This document shows positions 9,179 through 21,650 of a stretch of DNA of 64,000 nucleotides, piece after piece. The stretch is from Moniliophthora roreri (taxonomy: Eukaryota > Basidiomycota > Agaricomycetes > Agaricales > Marasmiaceae). The stretch covers positions 682,001 to 746,000 of the forward strand of contig LATX02000013.1 of NCBI GenBank assembly GCA_001466705.2. The letters run 5' to 3'. Numbering within the stretch: the first letter of the stretch is position 1; each line of letters starts with the position of its first letter. Both the position numbers and the translations under genes were made by a program. The notes below the pieces were generated by a model. It was not told where the DNA came from. It saw only the letters and a program-made list of their open reading frames with translations, and did not search any database.

Positions 9179-11070
9179 TCATAGGATTTGTTAAAGAAAA
9201 TCTAACATAAAGATTAACATAATTCATGTGTCTTACACTTTATTGCACCCAGTGTCTGTCCAATATTACAATGCAATCACGACAGTTTTACAGCTGAGCT
9301 CTTCACATTTCACAGTATTCTGAGGCTTCCAAATCTGGGATCAGTTAGCTGAAATTGTCAAAAAAAAATTAAAGAACAGCAAAACAAGTGTGCAACAGTG
9401 ACTTAGATATCTGATTGTCTTCTATACCAACTGATATGCAGTACAATATAAAATTGCATTGGAGTTGCAGTAAAATAGAGAGAAAAAATAGCATATACCT
9501 TGTTCAATGGGAGCTTTCATTCAGCTGCAGAGATTCAGAAGATGGCAGAAGAGATTCAACATTCAATGTTGGTTAGGTCACATGTGAGTTGCGACACAAC
9601 CTAAGGCTAGGTGCTGGAGCACTTACTCTGTTACTCTCGCCTGATATGAGCACCCACTCAATAACTTCACTCATTAGAACAGGCTGACCAGCAGATTAAG
9701 ATCAGCTATCAATATGAAGAATTAAAGCAAAAGATTTTCTATTCTAATGTGTCTCCTACAGTTTTGACTCTCTGCTTTCTCTATTTCTTTCTGCTCATAA
9801 AATTAGTGAAAAATGACTGAAAAAGTGCAGATAAGTAGAAATAAGTCATGATTTAGTTAAATTGATAGATTTAAGCCTATATTCAGCTATTGCCCTGAGG
9901 TTAGATATTAGAATTTAAGGAAAAGCATCATGGTTAGTTCACTGTCGCTTCAAGATATGTTAGAATGTGGTTCATTTTACATGGCATGCAGTTGACATGG
10001 CATCATAACAGCAGATGGCTCATTTCCATACAAACTAGTTCACTTGCCTTGCAGCAGCCCTGGCTGCCAAGCATGTCAAAAGACACTACTACATGAATAT
10101 ATCAAAGCTCCACCTTGTATTGTATTATTATTCTTAGTCAACACACTGGGAAGACAGCATAGTAGTACCTGAGATAGTTCCAGCAGCATAAATAAATTAT
10201 TGTAGAGCCTGTGACCAAGATATCAGAATATGAGAGTCATAGTTGAATAGTACCCATACCTGTTGTATGTTCAACCCAGGAGTCTATCTCCTTGTGGAAC
10301 CTTGTAGCTTACAGGGGAGCTATAACTGCTTCACTCGACTTACTTGCTGTACTGATTAAATAGTGTAACAAAACATGAGAACTTGACCAGAAAGGACGCA
10401 TGAAGAGCATTCACATTCAATGACTTGCCACTCAGACTGTCATGGCAGACGGAATTACCAAACATGGGGCCCATATGGTCCATAGACTCAGCTGTGTACT
10501 TACACCCCAAAGGAGGAGTGTGGATGCTTCACAAGTGTCCCTATCGTTTTAACAGATCAATTTAGCCAATTTGCTAAATTGACCAGAATAAGAATACTTA
10601 TCAAAACAGGGAGATATTTGATGATCTGTACACAAGTAGAAAGTGTTTCTGACTATTGAAGACAAGAAATGCAATATGTAACTGTAACAGAATCCAAGCA
10701 TAGATACACCCATACCACACAGAGGGCCTAGCTTGAGTCATGCTTCCAATACCTGAGAATGTATTTATTAGTGACCCATATACCTATAAATAGTACTGGA
10801 TCACTTTTGTGACATAGGGTTAAACCTATATATGTTCATTTCATGACTTTTCTGTGACCTGTATAATATATACCTAGTATTACAATTTTATTGTAAATAT
10901 TTGTTTGTAGCAGTATATAAGGACAGCTGTTTTGTAGGTAGAAGCAAGAGGAATCTGCCCCACCACTGCATGATAGTATGTGACTATTGTTTGTGTAGAG
11001 AATTACCTTCAATCAGATTTTCCTCATCACATTAGGCTCTAGAGACTCAGAGTAGACCTAGTTGAGATAT
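9179..11070. other. AT-rich, CpG-poor sequence without recognisable gene
   Basis: No coding frame of note. A TATA-like TATATAAGGACAGCT near 10915, followed by a CTGCCCC block, resembles one near 16885, suggesting two distant relatives of an LTR or promoter-like repeat. The part 9370-10772 is repeated at 11072-12474. Confidence 0.5.
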
Positions 11071-12474
11071 NTAAAGAACAGCAAAACAAGTGTGCAACAG
11101 TGACTTAGATATCTGATTGTCTTCTATACCAACTGATATGCAGTACAATATAAAATTGCATTGGAGTTGCAGTAAAATAGAGAGAAAAAATAGCATATAC
11201 CTTGTTCAATGGGAGCTTTCATTCAGCTGCAGAGATTCAGAAGATGGCAGAAGAGATTCAATGTTCAATGTTGGTTAGGTCACATGTGAGTTGCAACACA
11301 ATCTAAGGCTAGGTGCTGGAGCACTTACTCTGTTACTCTTGCCTGATATGAGCACCTACTCAATAACTTCACTCATTAGAACAGGCTGACCAGCAGATTA
11401 AGATCAGCTATCAATATGAAGAATTAAAGCAAAAGATTTTCTATTCTAATGTGTCTCCTACAGTTTTGACTCTCTGCTTTCTCTATTTCTTTCTGCTCAT
11501 AAAATTAGTGAAAAATGACTGAAAAAGTGCAGATAAGTAGAAATAAGTCATGATTTAGTTAAATTGATAGATTTAAGCCTATATTCAGCTATTGCCCTGA
11601 GGTTAGATATTAGAATTTAAGGAAAAGCATCATGGTTAGTTCACTGTCGCTTCAAGATATGTTAGAATGTGGTTCATTTTACATGGCATGCAGTTGACAT
11701 GGCATCATAACAGCAGATGGCTCATTTCCATACAAACTAGTTCACTTGCCTTGCAGCAGCCCTGGCTGCCAAGCATGTCAAAAGACACTACTACATGAAT
11801 ATATCAAAGCTCCACCTTGTATTGTATTATTATTCTTAGTCAACACACTGGGAAGACAGCATAGTAGTACCTGAGATAGTTCCAGCAGCATAAATAAATT
11901 ATTGTAGAGCCTGTGACCAAGATATCAGAATATGAGAGTCATAGTTGAATAGTACCCATACCTGTTGTATGTTCAACCCAGGAGTCTATCTCCTTGTGGA
12001 ACCTTGTAGCTTACAGGGGAGCTATAACTGCTTCACTCGACTTACTTGCTGTACTGATTAAATAGTGTAACAAAACATGAGAACTTGACCAGAAAGGACG
12101 CATGAAGAGCATTCACATTCAATGACTTGCCACTCAGACTGTCATGGCAGACGGAATTACCAAACATGGGGCCCATATGGTCCATAGACTCAGCTGTGTA
12201 CTTACACCCCAAAGGAGGAGTGTGGATGCTTCACAAGTGTCCCTATCGTTTTAACAGATCAATTTAGCCAATTTGCTAAATTGACCAGAATAAGAATACT
12301 TATCAAAACAGGGAGATATTTGATGATCTGTACACAAGTAGAAAGTGTTTCTGACTATTGAAGACAAGAAATGCAATATGTAACTGTAACAGAATCCAAG
12401 CATAGATACACCCATACCACACAGAGGGCCTAGCTTGAGTCATGCTTCCAATACCTGAGAATGTATTTATTAGT
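9370..12474. repeat. 1.4-kb direct repeat (9370-10772 and 11072-12474) bounded by Ns
   Basis: The block starting TAAAGAACAGCAAAACAAG at 9370 recurs at 11072 with an offset of 1702 bp and runs to 12474. The second copy is flanked by single Ns at 11071 and 12475. The copies differ at a few sites in the first 300 bp, all transitions (for example CTCGCC versus CTTGCC), and look identical afterwards. An unmerged contig overlap or the second haplotype is likely. Confidence 0.85.
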
Positions 12475-12475
12475 N

Positions 12476-15223
12476 CATTGAATTTTGTTTATACAAAGCT
12501 TGCATTATGACTCATCTGAATAATCTTCAAAGGGAATCTATTGTTTTTGCCCACCTAGCAGAGTTTACTGTCCCACACATTGACAGGCTACTTGGGGTGC
12601 TGAGTGAAGAAATGCACTAGAGTGCATGCTGAGCTAAACTCTCTCTTTCTACACAACACACTCAAACACACAATTGACACAAATCTAGACTCAACAACTT
12701 GTTGAGTCAATAACTAAGTTTTGTTGCCTATTGGTTACAAGTTTGTGGAGCTATTATGTTCTGACTGCTTGTTCAACACTCTGGAGCCTAGTGTACAGAT
12801 GCTCTAGGTTGTTGGAATATTTTCTAAAGTATATAGAGCTGTCAAGACAGCTACTACATATGAGATAGAGCATCTTGAGCACAGAGATAGGGCATACAAC
12901 CTTAGAGGCAAGCTATACAACTCTGGGGGAAAGGAGGGCTGACCAACAGAGAGACAAGATGCAAGGTACTAGTCAAACTGATGTCAAAAAGATGGAATCA
13001 AGTGTAAACACTCCACTTAAAGGGCAAGGCAAGAGACTCAACACAAAGACTGGAAGTGGAGGTAGGTTACTATATGCAGAATACAGCAAGAACCCTTCTT
13101 CTGTACTGGCTATGTGCTATACAATGCAATAATAATCAAAGCAATAGGCAAGGTTGACAGCAAGGTGTCTCAACAGCACAAGACTTTGAGGACAGGCTTC
13201 TGTCTAGCTCTTCAAACTGAGGTCTAGGCTATGTAAGGTAATATACTGAAAAACTGAAAATATCTAGTAGACAAGACTCAAAGGGACACATGCTCAAGAG
13301 GAACCTTTAGGTATAAAAAGAGTATGTTCTTTGAAATAGAGTCCTTTGAGACATGAGACACTTAAGAAATGCAAGAGACACTGACAATCTGACTTCTTAC
13401 AGATTCTTACACAGGTATAAATGTCAAGAGCACAAACACTCTAAGGTAAGCTCTTTCTTTTTAGATACTGGTGGAGATGAGCACTAACTTGACACTCTGA
13501 ACTTAATCAGAACTACACAAGGAACACAGGCAATCTGTCTTGATTAGAGATTATATAATAGAATAACACTTTTTCCTTTGTTTTTTTCTGAGTTTCCTTA
13601 CCTTTTGTGATGATTTAACAACACTACTTGTCAGTAGGTAGGACCCTCTGCAACTAGGTTGAATAGCAATAAGGAAAAGGGGTGACCTTGTGCAGACTTA
13701 AAGTCAAATACCTAGCTCAAATAACCAAGAGGTCAAGATGGGAAATTAGGCTACAGAGGTCTGGTATAAATACAGTGAGTCCATCTTGGTGAGAATAACT
13801 AATAGAACTGGAAGAATNAGTCTCATGTTCTGGTTGAACAGGTGGGACAGTGAACAAGTCAATATCTGTATACTATATCCATTGAATCACTATAGTCAGC
13901 CAAGAAACACTAATATACTAGAAACATTTCCATGTTTATTACTGAAAAATGTTTCCAATATAAATCATATAGTATCTATATTTCTTGCCTTAGAAACATG
14001 TACAGTTATTTTCAGTAAGTACTGTTCAAGTTTATTTGCAAATTGGCCAGAGTCGGAAGTGAACTGTATTCACATCATAATACATAGTAAGATAGTCTAT
14101 GTAGCCTTTTCCTCCCCCAGGTTGTGAATTCTCTCTGCTGTTGAGCTGGCCTGGCCCACAATGTCAACTGTCCATACATGTAATCTGGCATTTAAGTTCC
14201 CAGATTCTGGACTAGCACTATTGGTAAAGTGAAGACTTGACAAAGCTTGGTTCATGCTTGTATATTCAACAGCTCTCCCCTTGGCCACCCTTATAATGAT
14301 TAATGTTGGGGCAATTCCCTAAGTATCCAAGTTAGTTGACAGCCAAAAAAAAAAAATAATGTCAAACATATAGCAATTTGGTACACAATAAGCCAAAGTA
14401 AAAAAAGTGTTGAACCATCATAGTCTGGATCAGTCAAAGTAGTGTAGATGGTAGTGATAATAACAAAAATGGGGTAGAGGGTCCCACTCTCAAGGCTATC
14501 AAATTATAGGTGAGAACAATTTACTAAACTGAGAGAGTTGAAAACATACATGATTGCTACAATTGTGTGATAATTGGTTCTAATTGCAGGACCCATATGT
14601 TTCTGTGCCTTATGGCTGATCCACCAAATATGATAATATGCCAGATTTATAAATCTTTCAAATTCTACACATATGAATGTCAATTGGACATATTTAAAAG
14701 GTTGAAATGATATTAAACATGGAAATAGAAGGACTGATATGAGCCCAAGTAGTCAGTTAAAACCTATATATGCTTGATGGCATGAAACTATAAGTTAATT
14801 GTACTTATGGTATGCCCCCACATGGGTACCAAGTTGTTTATAGACTCTAAATATTGTGCATTATGTATCTCAAAACCTGTAGAAACTTCTACAGTGTTGT
14901 TTTACAGGAGACACACTGATAGTTAAATGTATATAGAGGATATTTTACTTTTAAACAACTTTCATTTGCTCTCAGAGAGCTTATTCAAGCTCAGGATGAT
15001 ACCTATAATATGCCAAGAGAAAAGACACAACAATATCTAAAACAGTATTTGATCAAGTATATAATCACTTCAAGATAGAAGAATAGCAATAAAATAGATA
15101 TCAGATAGGACAGATGGATAAGAAGAGAACTATGAGAGATAGGAATGAGTTGGTCAGAGACAACTAACAAAACCAGGAAATAGTCAATGATCCATATGGA
15201 AGTAGAGAGTCTTCCAACCAAGA
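12476..15223. other. CpG-poor AT-rich sequence, no gene recognised
   Basis: Between an N at 12475 and the Copia coding region, with another N at 13818. Short open frames (12875-13132, 13786-14127) have no recognisable domains. A 14-base A-run lies near 14347. Part may be the decayed gag/leader of the Copia element, but I cannot show it. No copy of the Copia LTR at 21135-21650 was found here. Confidence 0.4.
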
Positions 15224-15885
15224 GTGCTTCAACCTCAAAACCCAACTAGAAATACTCTTGAGGTACTGATAATTGACATTGAGGCACCATCACCACCACC
15301 AAAGCCAATCATGCCAGATCTAGAGAAGAACATTACTTTCATAACAGTCAACAATCCTCAACTGGAAGTACCTGAATTTGTTCAAGGATCTTCAAACATC
15401 CATGCTCATGTTGAAACCAACATTGCAGATGTTGTTCCTCTTGTTGAGAATAATAATTCTCAGAAGGGAAAAGAGGAAAAATGGAGGGAAGTCCTTCAAC
15501 AAATCACAGGTGACTTTGACAAAGAAGATTGGGAAAAAAACCATAATGATTACATCTTCAATGAAGTGGACTATAATGATTGGTATAATCAAATTGATCT
15601 TAAGAGCAGCATCACTAATGACATAATTACAGAAATAAACATTGATTCCAAGCATACCAAAATGCTCAATGAACAATTTCTTTCTTCTGTAAATAGTAAC
15701 ATTGTACAATGTATGATGACTAAAATTAGTGATAAAAAACTTGTATCAGTAGAACCACAAACAAATGAATGGGCTCTTGATACTGCTGCAACCAATCACA
15801 TTATACCTTTTAAGTCTGATTTCCTTGAATTAAATGAGATTCCAACAGAACCCAAACAAATTATTGGTGTCACTGGTTCGGTAAT
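15224..15885 (+). pseudogene. Copia gag end and protease start
   Basis: Open frame of about 220 codons. The C-terminal part reads WALDTAATNHIIPFKSDF, matching the Copia retropepsin active-site region (usually D-S-G/A-A-T-x-H), then IIGVTGS. Upstream is acidic, Asn-rich linker sequence; no CCHC knuckle is visible. The frame is broken after GVTGSV by the insertion beginning at 15886. Confidence 0.7.
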
Positions 15886-17648
15886 ATGTCAAACCTAGAA
15901 AAGACCCACTTTTATTCATTTTACACTATTTCTGAATTGGAACACTTTAATATGACATGAGATAATGGGTAATAAGGACTAGAGTGAGCCCAGTCTGCTA
16001 GTCACTGCCTTAGAGAAGCTGTGGTACCTTAGAAAGTATGAAGAGCTATATGATACGCTATACAGAGGTGTCTAAGCTGTGCTTTCTGACCTATCTATGT
16101 ATCAGATCCAAAGTGGATCACTCCTGAAACCTGTAGAGAATCTAACTATAGCCCAATGAGCGCATTGGCTAGTTAATCAAGCTCTCAAAGTGCTATCAAT
16201 GGGATTTTAACTTCTACTTTACTTTTCTATGACATCTGCAAAGTGCAAGCTGCAGTCAAACAGTACAGAGGTACTTAGAGGAGACATCAAAACAGAAAGA
16301 CGACTTAGAACAGGAACGATCATAGAACAATCCTCCTCTGAAGTCAATATACAGATCAGAGTCAAAGCAGGGGATCTCTTAATAAAGAATTCACCGGCAG
16401 CTAACCAATATGTGATAAGTGAAAATAGGTATAAAGTCAGCTTGGAAAGACAGAAATCACTTCTGAAGGACATCCACTACCTACAGACAGATAGAACAAG
16501 CTATACGAAGAATATATAACACATAATAAGACCGAGTGTGCATTGTCGAAGGAGATAGAAACAGTAACAGCATGTTCTGACCTTGGAAACTTTGGCATCT
16601 AGGCCTCTGCCGATGTGCGGCTACTAGAAAGGGAAATGCTGTAAAGAAACAGGATGGATACAGCCATCCGCTTGTAGATACCCGACTTAGAAAAGAGAAA
16701 ATACAAATTATAGAGTCTAGAATGCCTGGAGGCATAGATACCTGTGCAGATATGGTCAGATACCCTAGTGGCCAGACTCCGTGACATCCGAATAATCCCT
16801 CTTTTAGTATCTCAGTCACTTATTTGTCATTTCCTGAATTATTGGACCTTATTTATAATTTTCTGTAGATATATTCCTTGGACCATATATAAGGACAGCT
16901 AGATATTTGTACATACTCAAGTAACTCTGCCCCCTCTGATTGTGAATACATGACAAGTTTGTTTGGTGTATAAATTTGTGTGCCATCCCAGTTTTGCTTC
17001 CTCACTACAGGCCCTGGAGATTGGTTCTAAGTGACTCCAGAGAGATAGAAATCTGATAATGAACTTGCATCGTAAGAGATAAGAGCAACATCTTGAGTGC
17101 GTTATAGCACTTTTCTAAAAGAAACTTTACACCAAGAAGGAGCCTTGGGCACTTGGAGTGTGGCCTGTGTGTGTATCAGGTTGTGACACACTTAGAGTCT
17201 TAGCAAGAGGTGTGCCTGCACTGAACTCTTTGTAGAAATTGGTCTAGGACCTTTTCCAGTACACTGTGTGCTGTAGTTATCTTGAAGAAGTCTTGAACTC
17301 CATAGAGTCAGACTATATTGGCTATTGAGTCTTTGTATGGGACTGTAGCTCTTGTGTTTGTGCTTTGTGCACCGTGTTCTTTGTGTTTTGTGTGTGTGTT
17401 TGTGATATAAACCATTTTAAAACCATATATACTCCTCTGGAGGTGAACACTTTGAGGTAGAACACTTCTATAAGAGAGTAACAACTTAGCTAAGAGTTTT
17501 GTTGGCATTCTAAGTGTGGTAACTCTGAACATGTCAATCCACACTTGCACAACAACCTGAGTTAGACTTTTGGAGGTTATCTTTTGGGTAGTTTTCCACT
17601 AGTCTTATCTTAGACAAATTATTGGATACTATAACTCATTAGGGAACT
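15886..17648. mobile_element. 1763-bp insertion in the Copia protease, flanked by GTAAT direct repeats
   Basis: The Copia reading GVTGSVI is interrupted after GTAAT (15881-15885) and resumes at a second GTAAT (17649-17653), a 5-bp target duplication. The insert contains a TATATAAGGACAGCT element near 16885 and no domain-bearing ORF. A 5-bp duplication plus promoter-like content is compatible with a solo LTR of another element, but the ends are not TG...CA, so the class is open. Confidence 0.55.
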
Positions 17649-20600
17649 GTAATCATTTGTCACACAAATTCTTCTGGAGAAACTCATATGGTCAAACTTT
17701 ATCTGGTGTTTTATTGGCCTAAAGCAAATCATAGACTTCTAGCTGGGAATAAATATATTGTAAATAGTTATGATATAAAATATTCATTTCCAGAAACCTC
17801 TATAATTTTGAAAGCTAATGGTAAACTCTTTATGTTGCTTTTTGCAAAGCCAGAAAGAGATGGGTACACATACCTTCATGCTTCCTCTGTTAAACAAGAC
17901 AAAGCAATTACTATTCTTGCTTTCAAAATCAAATCAACTGATCCTGTTATTGCTCATAACAGATTTGGTCATATACTCTATTATATATTGACAAACTGTA
18001 TGAAGCATTGCAAAGGATTTTCCATTGAGAAACAAGGATCTAAGAAATTCTTATGTAAAGGTTGTGCTGAAGGAGGAATGGCATCTAAACCTTACCCCAG
18101 TTCTCAAAAGCATGTCAATAATATTCTAGAACTTATTCATATGGATATTAAGGAGTTTCCTACTAATTCTTATCACCAAAATAAATATACTTTAGTTCTT
18201 GCTGATGACCATTCTTCAGTAGCATGGATTTATTATCAATGAACTAAAAATCAATTTGAAACACTAACCAGTTTTAAACACTTTCACACATTAGCTGAAA
18301 AGCAGACTGGTAAAGTCATAAAATGTGTTCAAACTGATCATAGTGGAGAATTCTTTGGAAACAAATTCCAATCATATCTTAAAGATAATGGGATTCAAAT
18401 GTGAAACTCAGCCCCTCATATACATCAGCAAAAAGGAAGAGTCAAACATTCTATTCATACTCTTGCAGAAAAAGCAGAGAAATTCCACCATCATGCATCC
18501 TTACCACAATTTTGGTGGGAATTTATAATGAACAATGCTGTACATGTATATAATCACACTTCTAACAAATGCTTAGATTGGAAAACTCCTACCAAAATCT
18601 ATAGTAAGGAAGTACCTGATGTCTCATATTTTCATATACCAGGATGTTCAGCATATGTCTTTATTCATGAAGAACAACACAAGAATAAACTTTCAAAGAA
18701 AATGGAATGTATGACATTCATAGATTATGCTCCAAATACTAAAGGATACCAGTTTATGTGACAGGATAAGATGATATTTACAGCTGCTCAAGCAGACTTT
18801 GATGAAGAAGATTTTCTGTATTTGTTTAATTCAGTTGATCAAACCTGACAATCAACCAACAATATCTTATCTATTCCTTTTACTGGTAATAATCAACTAC
18901 AATCTGATAATGATGATGACAATCATCAAAATCACAATTAAGGGGGAGGAAATGACAATAATGACTATTATCCTGATTTCCCTCAACCTAATCACCCCAA
19001 TAATAGAGGTAATGATCCTGTGGATCATCATCATAACCAGAATGATGGTGAGGATCAAACATGACCTAAAAATACTGCACCACTGCAAAACCCAATAAAT
19101 CCTGAAATTAATAATATTAACAGGAGAATGTGACAAAGAGTACAGATGTTTGACTCCAGTCAACATCAACAAAGTCATCCTAAACAACAGACTTGTGTGT
19201 CACAGCAGTATGAAGACAGTATGGATTGTATGTCCATCCAAGAAAGATTACATCTACATACATATCACAACTTACCTGAATTTAATGATCAAGGTGATAG
19301 TCCTGATCAAGAATTCATACAAGGAAGTAGTAGAGACCATGATGAAGATGTTGAAATTCCACCTGCAGAACATCAAATTCAACAATCAGATGAGGATGCA
19401 ATAGAACAAAATCATGATCAAATAGAGATTGACTGAACTCTACCTCAAACTGATGATGAAATAGTCAATTATGTACAAATTCTTTCTCAGGAAGGGGGAG
19501 TTTGTTACCTTGATTATATTATGGCATCAGCTTTGTCTATTGACAATGTACATCAATGGCAATACAAAGATATCCTCACTCTGTCCAAAAATGAACAGAA
19601 GAAATGGATGGCTGCATGTCATGACAAACTCAAATCTCTACAAGAACATAATGTTTATAAACTTGTAGACTTACCTCAAGGTTGAAAAGCTATAAAATCC
19701 AGATGGGTTTTTGATGTCAAAACAGATGGCCGTTACAGAGCATGACTTGTTGCAAAAGGTTTCTCACAAGTTGAAGATGATGAATTATTTTCTCCTGTAG
19801 TACACTTTGAAACCATATGCATATTACTTGCACTAGCCACTATTGAGAATTGGGATATCCAAGTGCTAGATGTCAAAACTGCCTTTCTCTATGGCAAACT
19901 TGACAAGAAGATATACATGGCACAACCACAGGGATTCGTCAAAGATTCACAAAAAGTTTGGTTATTACACTATGCATTATATGGTCTTAAACAAGCTTCT
20001 TTATCTTGGTGGTACCAATGCACAAAATCCATGGCTAAGCTTGGATTTAAGTGCTGTATTTCAGACACCGGCATATATTACTTTATATGTGGTAAAGATA
20101 TAATCATTGCCATTGTATATGTAGATGATGCAATTTTCATAGATTCTAATTCTAGCCTTCTTATGTCTAAGAAGAAAGAATTCATGAAAATTTGGGAATG
20201 TAGAGACTTGAGTGAACCTAGAGAATTCCTACAAATGTGTATTACTTGAAATCAAAAGAGATGTACTTTATCACTTGACCAATGTGATTATCTTGAGAAA
20301 ATTATTAAACACTTTGGTATGGAAAATGCCAATAGTACTCATACTCCACTACCTGCTGGTTACAAACCTACAGCAAATAAAGGAGAATTGAACTCTACAA
20401 TTAGATCCCAATTTCAATCAGTGATCAGATTACTTCTATACCTATGCTTAGGTACTTGACCAGATATCACTTTCCTGGTCATCAAACTTTCACAGTATGG
20501 GACTAATCCTACTCAGAAACATCTCAACAAAGCAAAATACATTATTCAATACCTAATTGGAACCTGTAAATATTCCCTCACTTACAAAGATAAGTCAGGA

Positions 20601-21092
20601 GAACAAGGTTTCATAGCATGTGCCAACTCTGATTGGGCTACAGATGAAGACACTAGAGTCTCACAAACTGGTTATCTTATTAACTTCGTTTGTGCTCCAG
20701 TCTTCTGGGTTTCACAGAAACAGAAATCCATAGCATTATCCAGTACTGAAGCTGAATGTATGGCTTTATCTGATTGTGCTAGACAAATCAAATGGATAAT
20801 AAACTTATTCTCTGAAATGAAATATCCTATTAGCAATTTACCATTGCTTAGTGATAATCAAGATGCTATCTTCATTAGTAAAAACCAAGTTACTGAAAAA
20901 TGAACAAAGCACATTGATATTAAATATCACCATATCCAAGAATGCATTGCCAGGAAGAAAGTAGAAGTGTTCTTCATCCTGACAAATCAACAACCCACAG
21001 ATCTTATGACAAAGAACTTACCCTGGGACAAATTTCAACACCACAGAGAATTTCTCGGCCTTACATTCTTTAAGACCGATTCCTCCATATAG
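17649..21092 (+). pseudogene. Copia polyprotein remnant: integrase, reverse transcriptase, RNase H
   Basis: One frame spans 3.4 kb with no indel. GAG-pre-integrase zinc region: AHNRFGHI, then CKGCAEGGM. Integrase core: LIHMDIKEFP, CVQTDHSGEFFGNKF, HIHQQKGR. An Asn/Asp-rich linker covers about 18850-19500. RT: VLDVKTAFLYGKLDKKIYM, YGLKQASLSWW and the catalytic YVDDAIF at about 20120. RNase H: SDWATDEDTRVSQTGY, SSTEAECMALSD and KHIDIKYHHIQECI. In-frame stops are 12 TGA (18240, 18402, 18759, 18846, 19062, 19131, 19434, 19683, 19743, 20247, 20457, 20901) and one TAA (18939). Where alignment is clear, TGA replaces Arg (GTRPDI, RYRARLVAKG), that is CGA to TGA. Confidence 0.9.
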
Positions 21093-21134
21093 CTCAATCA
21101 CTACAAAGTTTATCACAAACTTAGTGAGGGGGAG

Positions 21135-21650
21135 TGTTGAAGCACAGTACCTGTACTATACTAAACTAGGTACATTAGGAACACTAGTTATTGTATTACT
21201 TGCGTATGTGATCAACTACGGAACTTACAAAGTACGTTCCTGAGCTTCTCCGGAGCTTGCACTACAGTCATAGGAGTGCTCCCTCGTCCAGTAGGAGTAT
21301 TGTAGCCTCATGCACAATACAGTAGAACACATGTAGAATTCATGTATAGTTCCTTCCGCTGTCAGAGGATTGTATTGTGTCTCTCCAAGACACATTATTC
21401 TTGGATACTTCGTCTCACAAGTATTCAGTAGCTTACATCCATAGCTTACTAGGTTTCTCCGTTTATCTACGGAACTTATCCTTTAGAGTAGTATAAAAGC
21501 AAGCATGTATGTAGCTACATTCCTCAGTTCAATTTACATTGACTACTCTGCACATCGCACCTCTACAACCCTCAAGGTTATAACAAGCTCTCGTACAAAT
21601 GTGAGTTGAGCACACTCCACTGCGCTTTACGTCTCCGTTCTGTCTCAACA
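21135..21650 (+). repeat. Copia 3' LTR, 516 bp
   Basis: Starts TGTTGAAGCACAG after the purine tract and ends TCTGTCTCAACA, giving the TGTTGA/TCAACA inverted ends. A TATA box (GTATAAAAGC) lies near 21490. Host-type coding sequence begins directly after it. Confidence 0.85.

Larger units (their letters stand above)
15224..21650 (+). mobile_element. Ty1/Copia LTR retrotransposon, decayed, 5' LTR not found
   Basis: Order protease - integrase - RT - RNase H - LTR is the Copia order. Coding starts around 15224, is split by a 1763-bp insertion at 15886-17648, and resumes in a single frame from 17649 to 21092. A purine tract (GTGAGGGGGAG) precedes the LTR at 21135-21650. Beyond the LTR a CpG-rich host gene starts abruptly, so the element truncated that gene. 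The 5' LTR, expected left of 15224, is absent or unrecognisable. Confidence 0.85.

Noticed and set aside
15881..17653. An intron (starts with GT) in the Copia gene
   Set aside because: The right end has no acceptor at the required frame, and the same GTAAT on both sides indicates a target duplication.
17649..21092. Reassigned UGA codon (tryptophan or other recoding) in the Copia element
   Set aside because: Many TGG Trp codons are kept in the same frame, and TGA falls at family Arg positions (CGA), so CpG deamination is sufficient.
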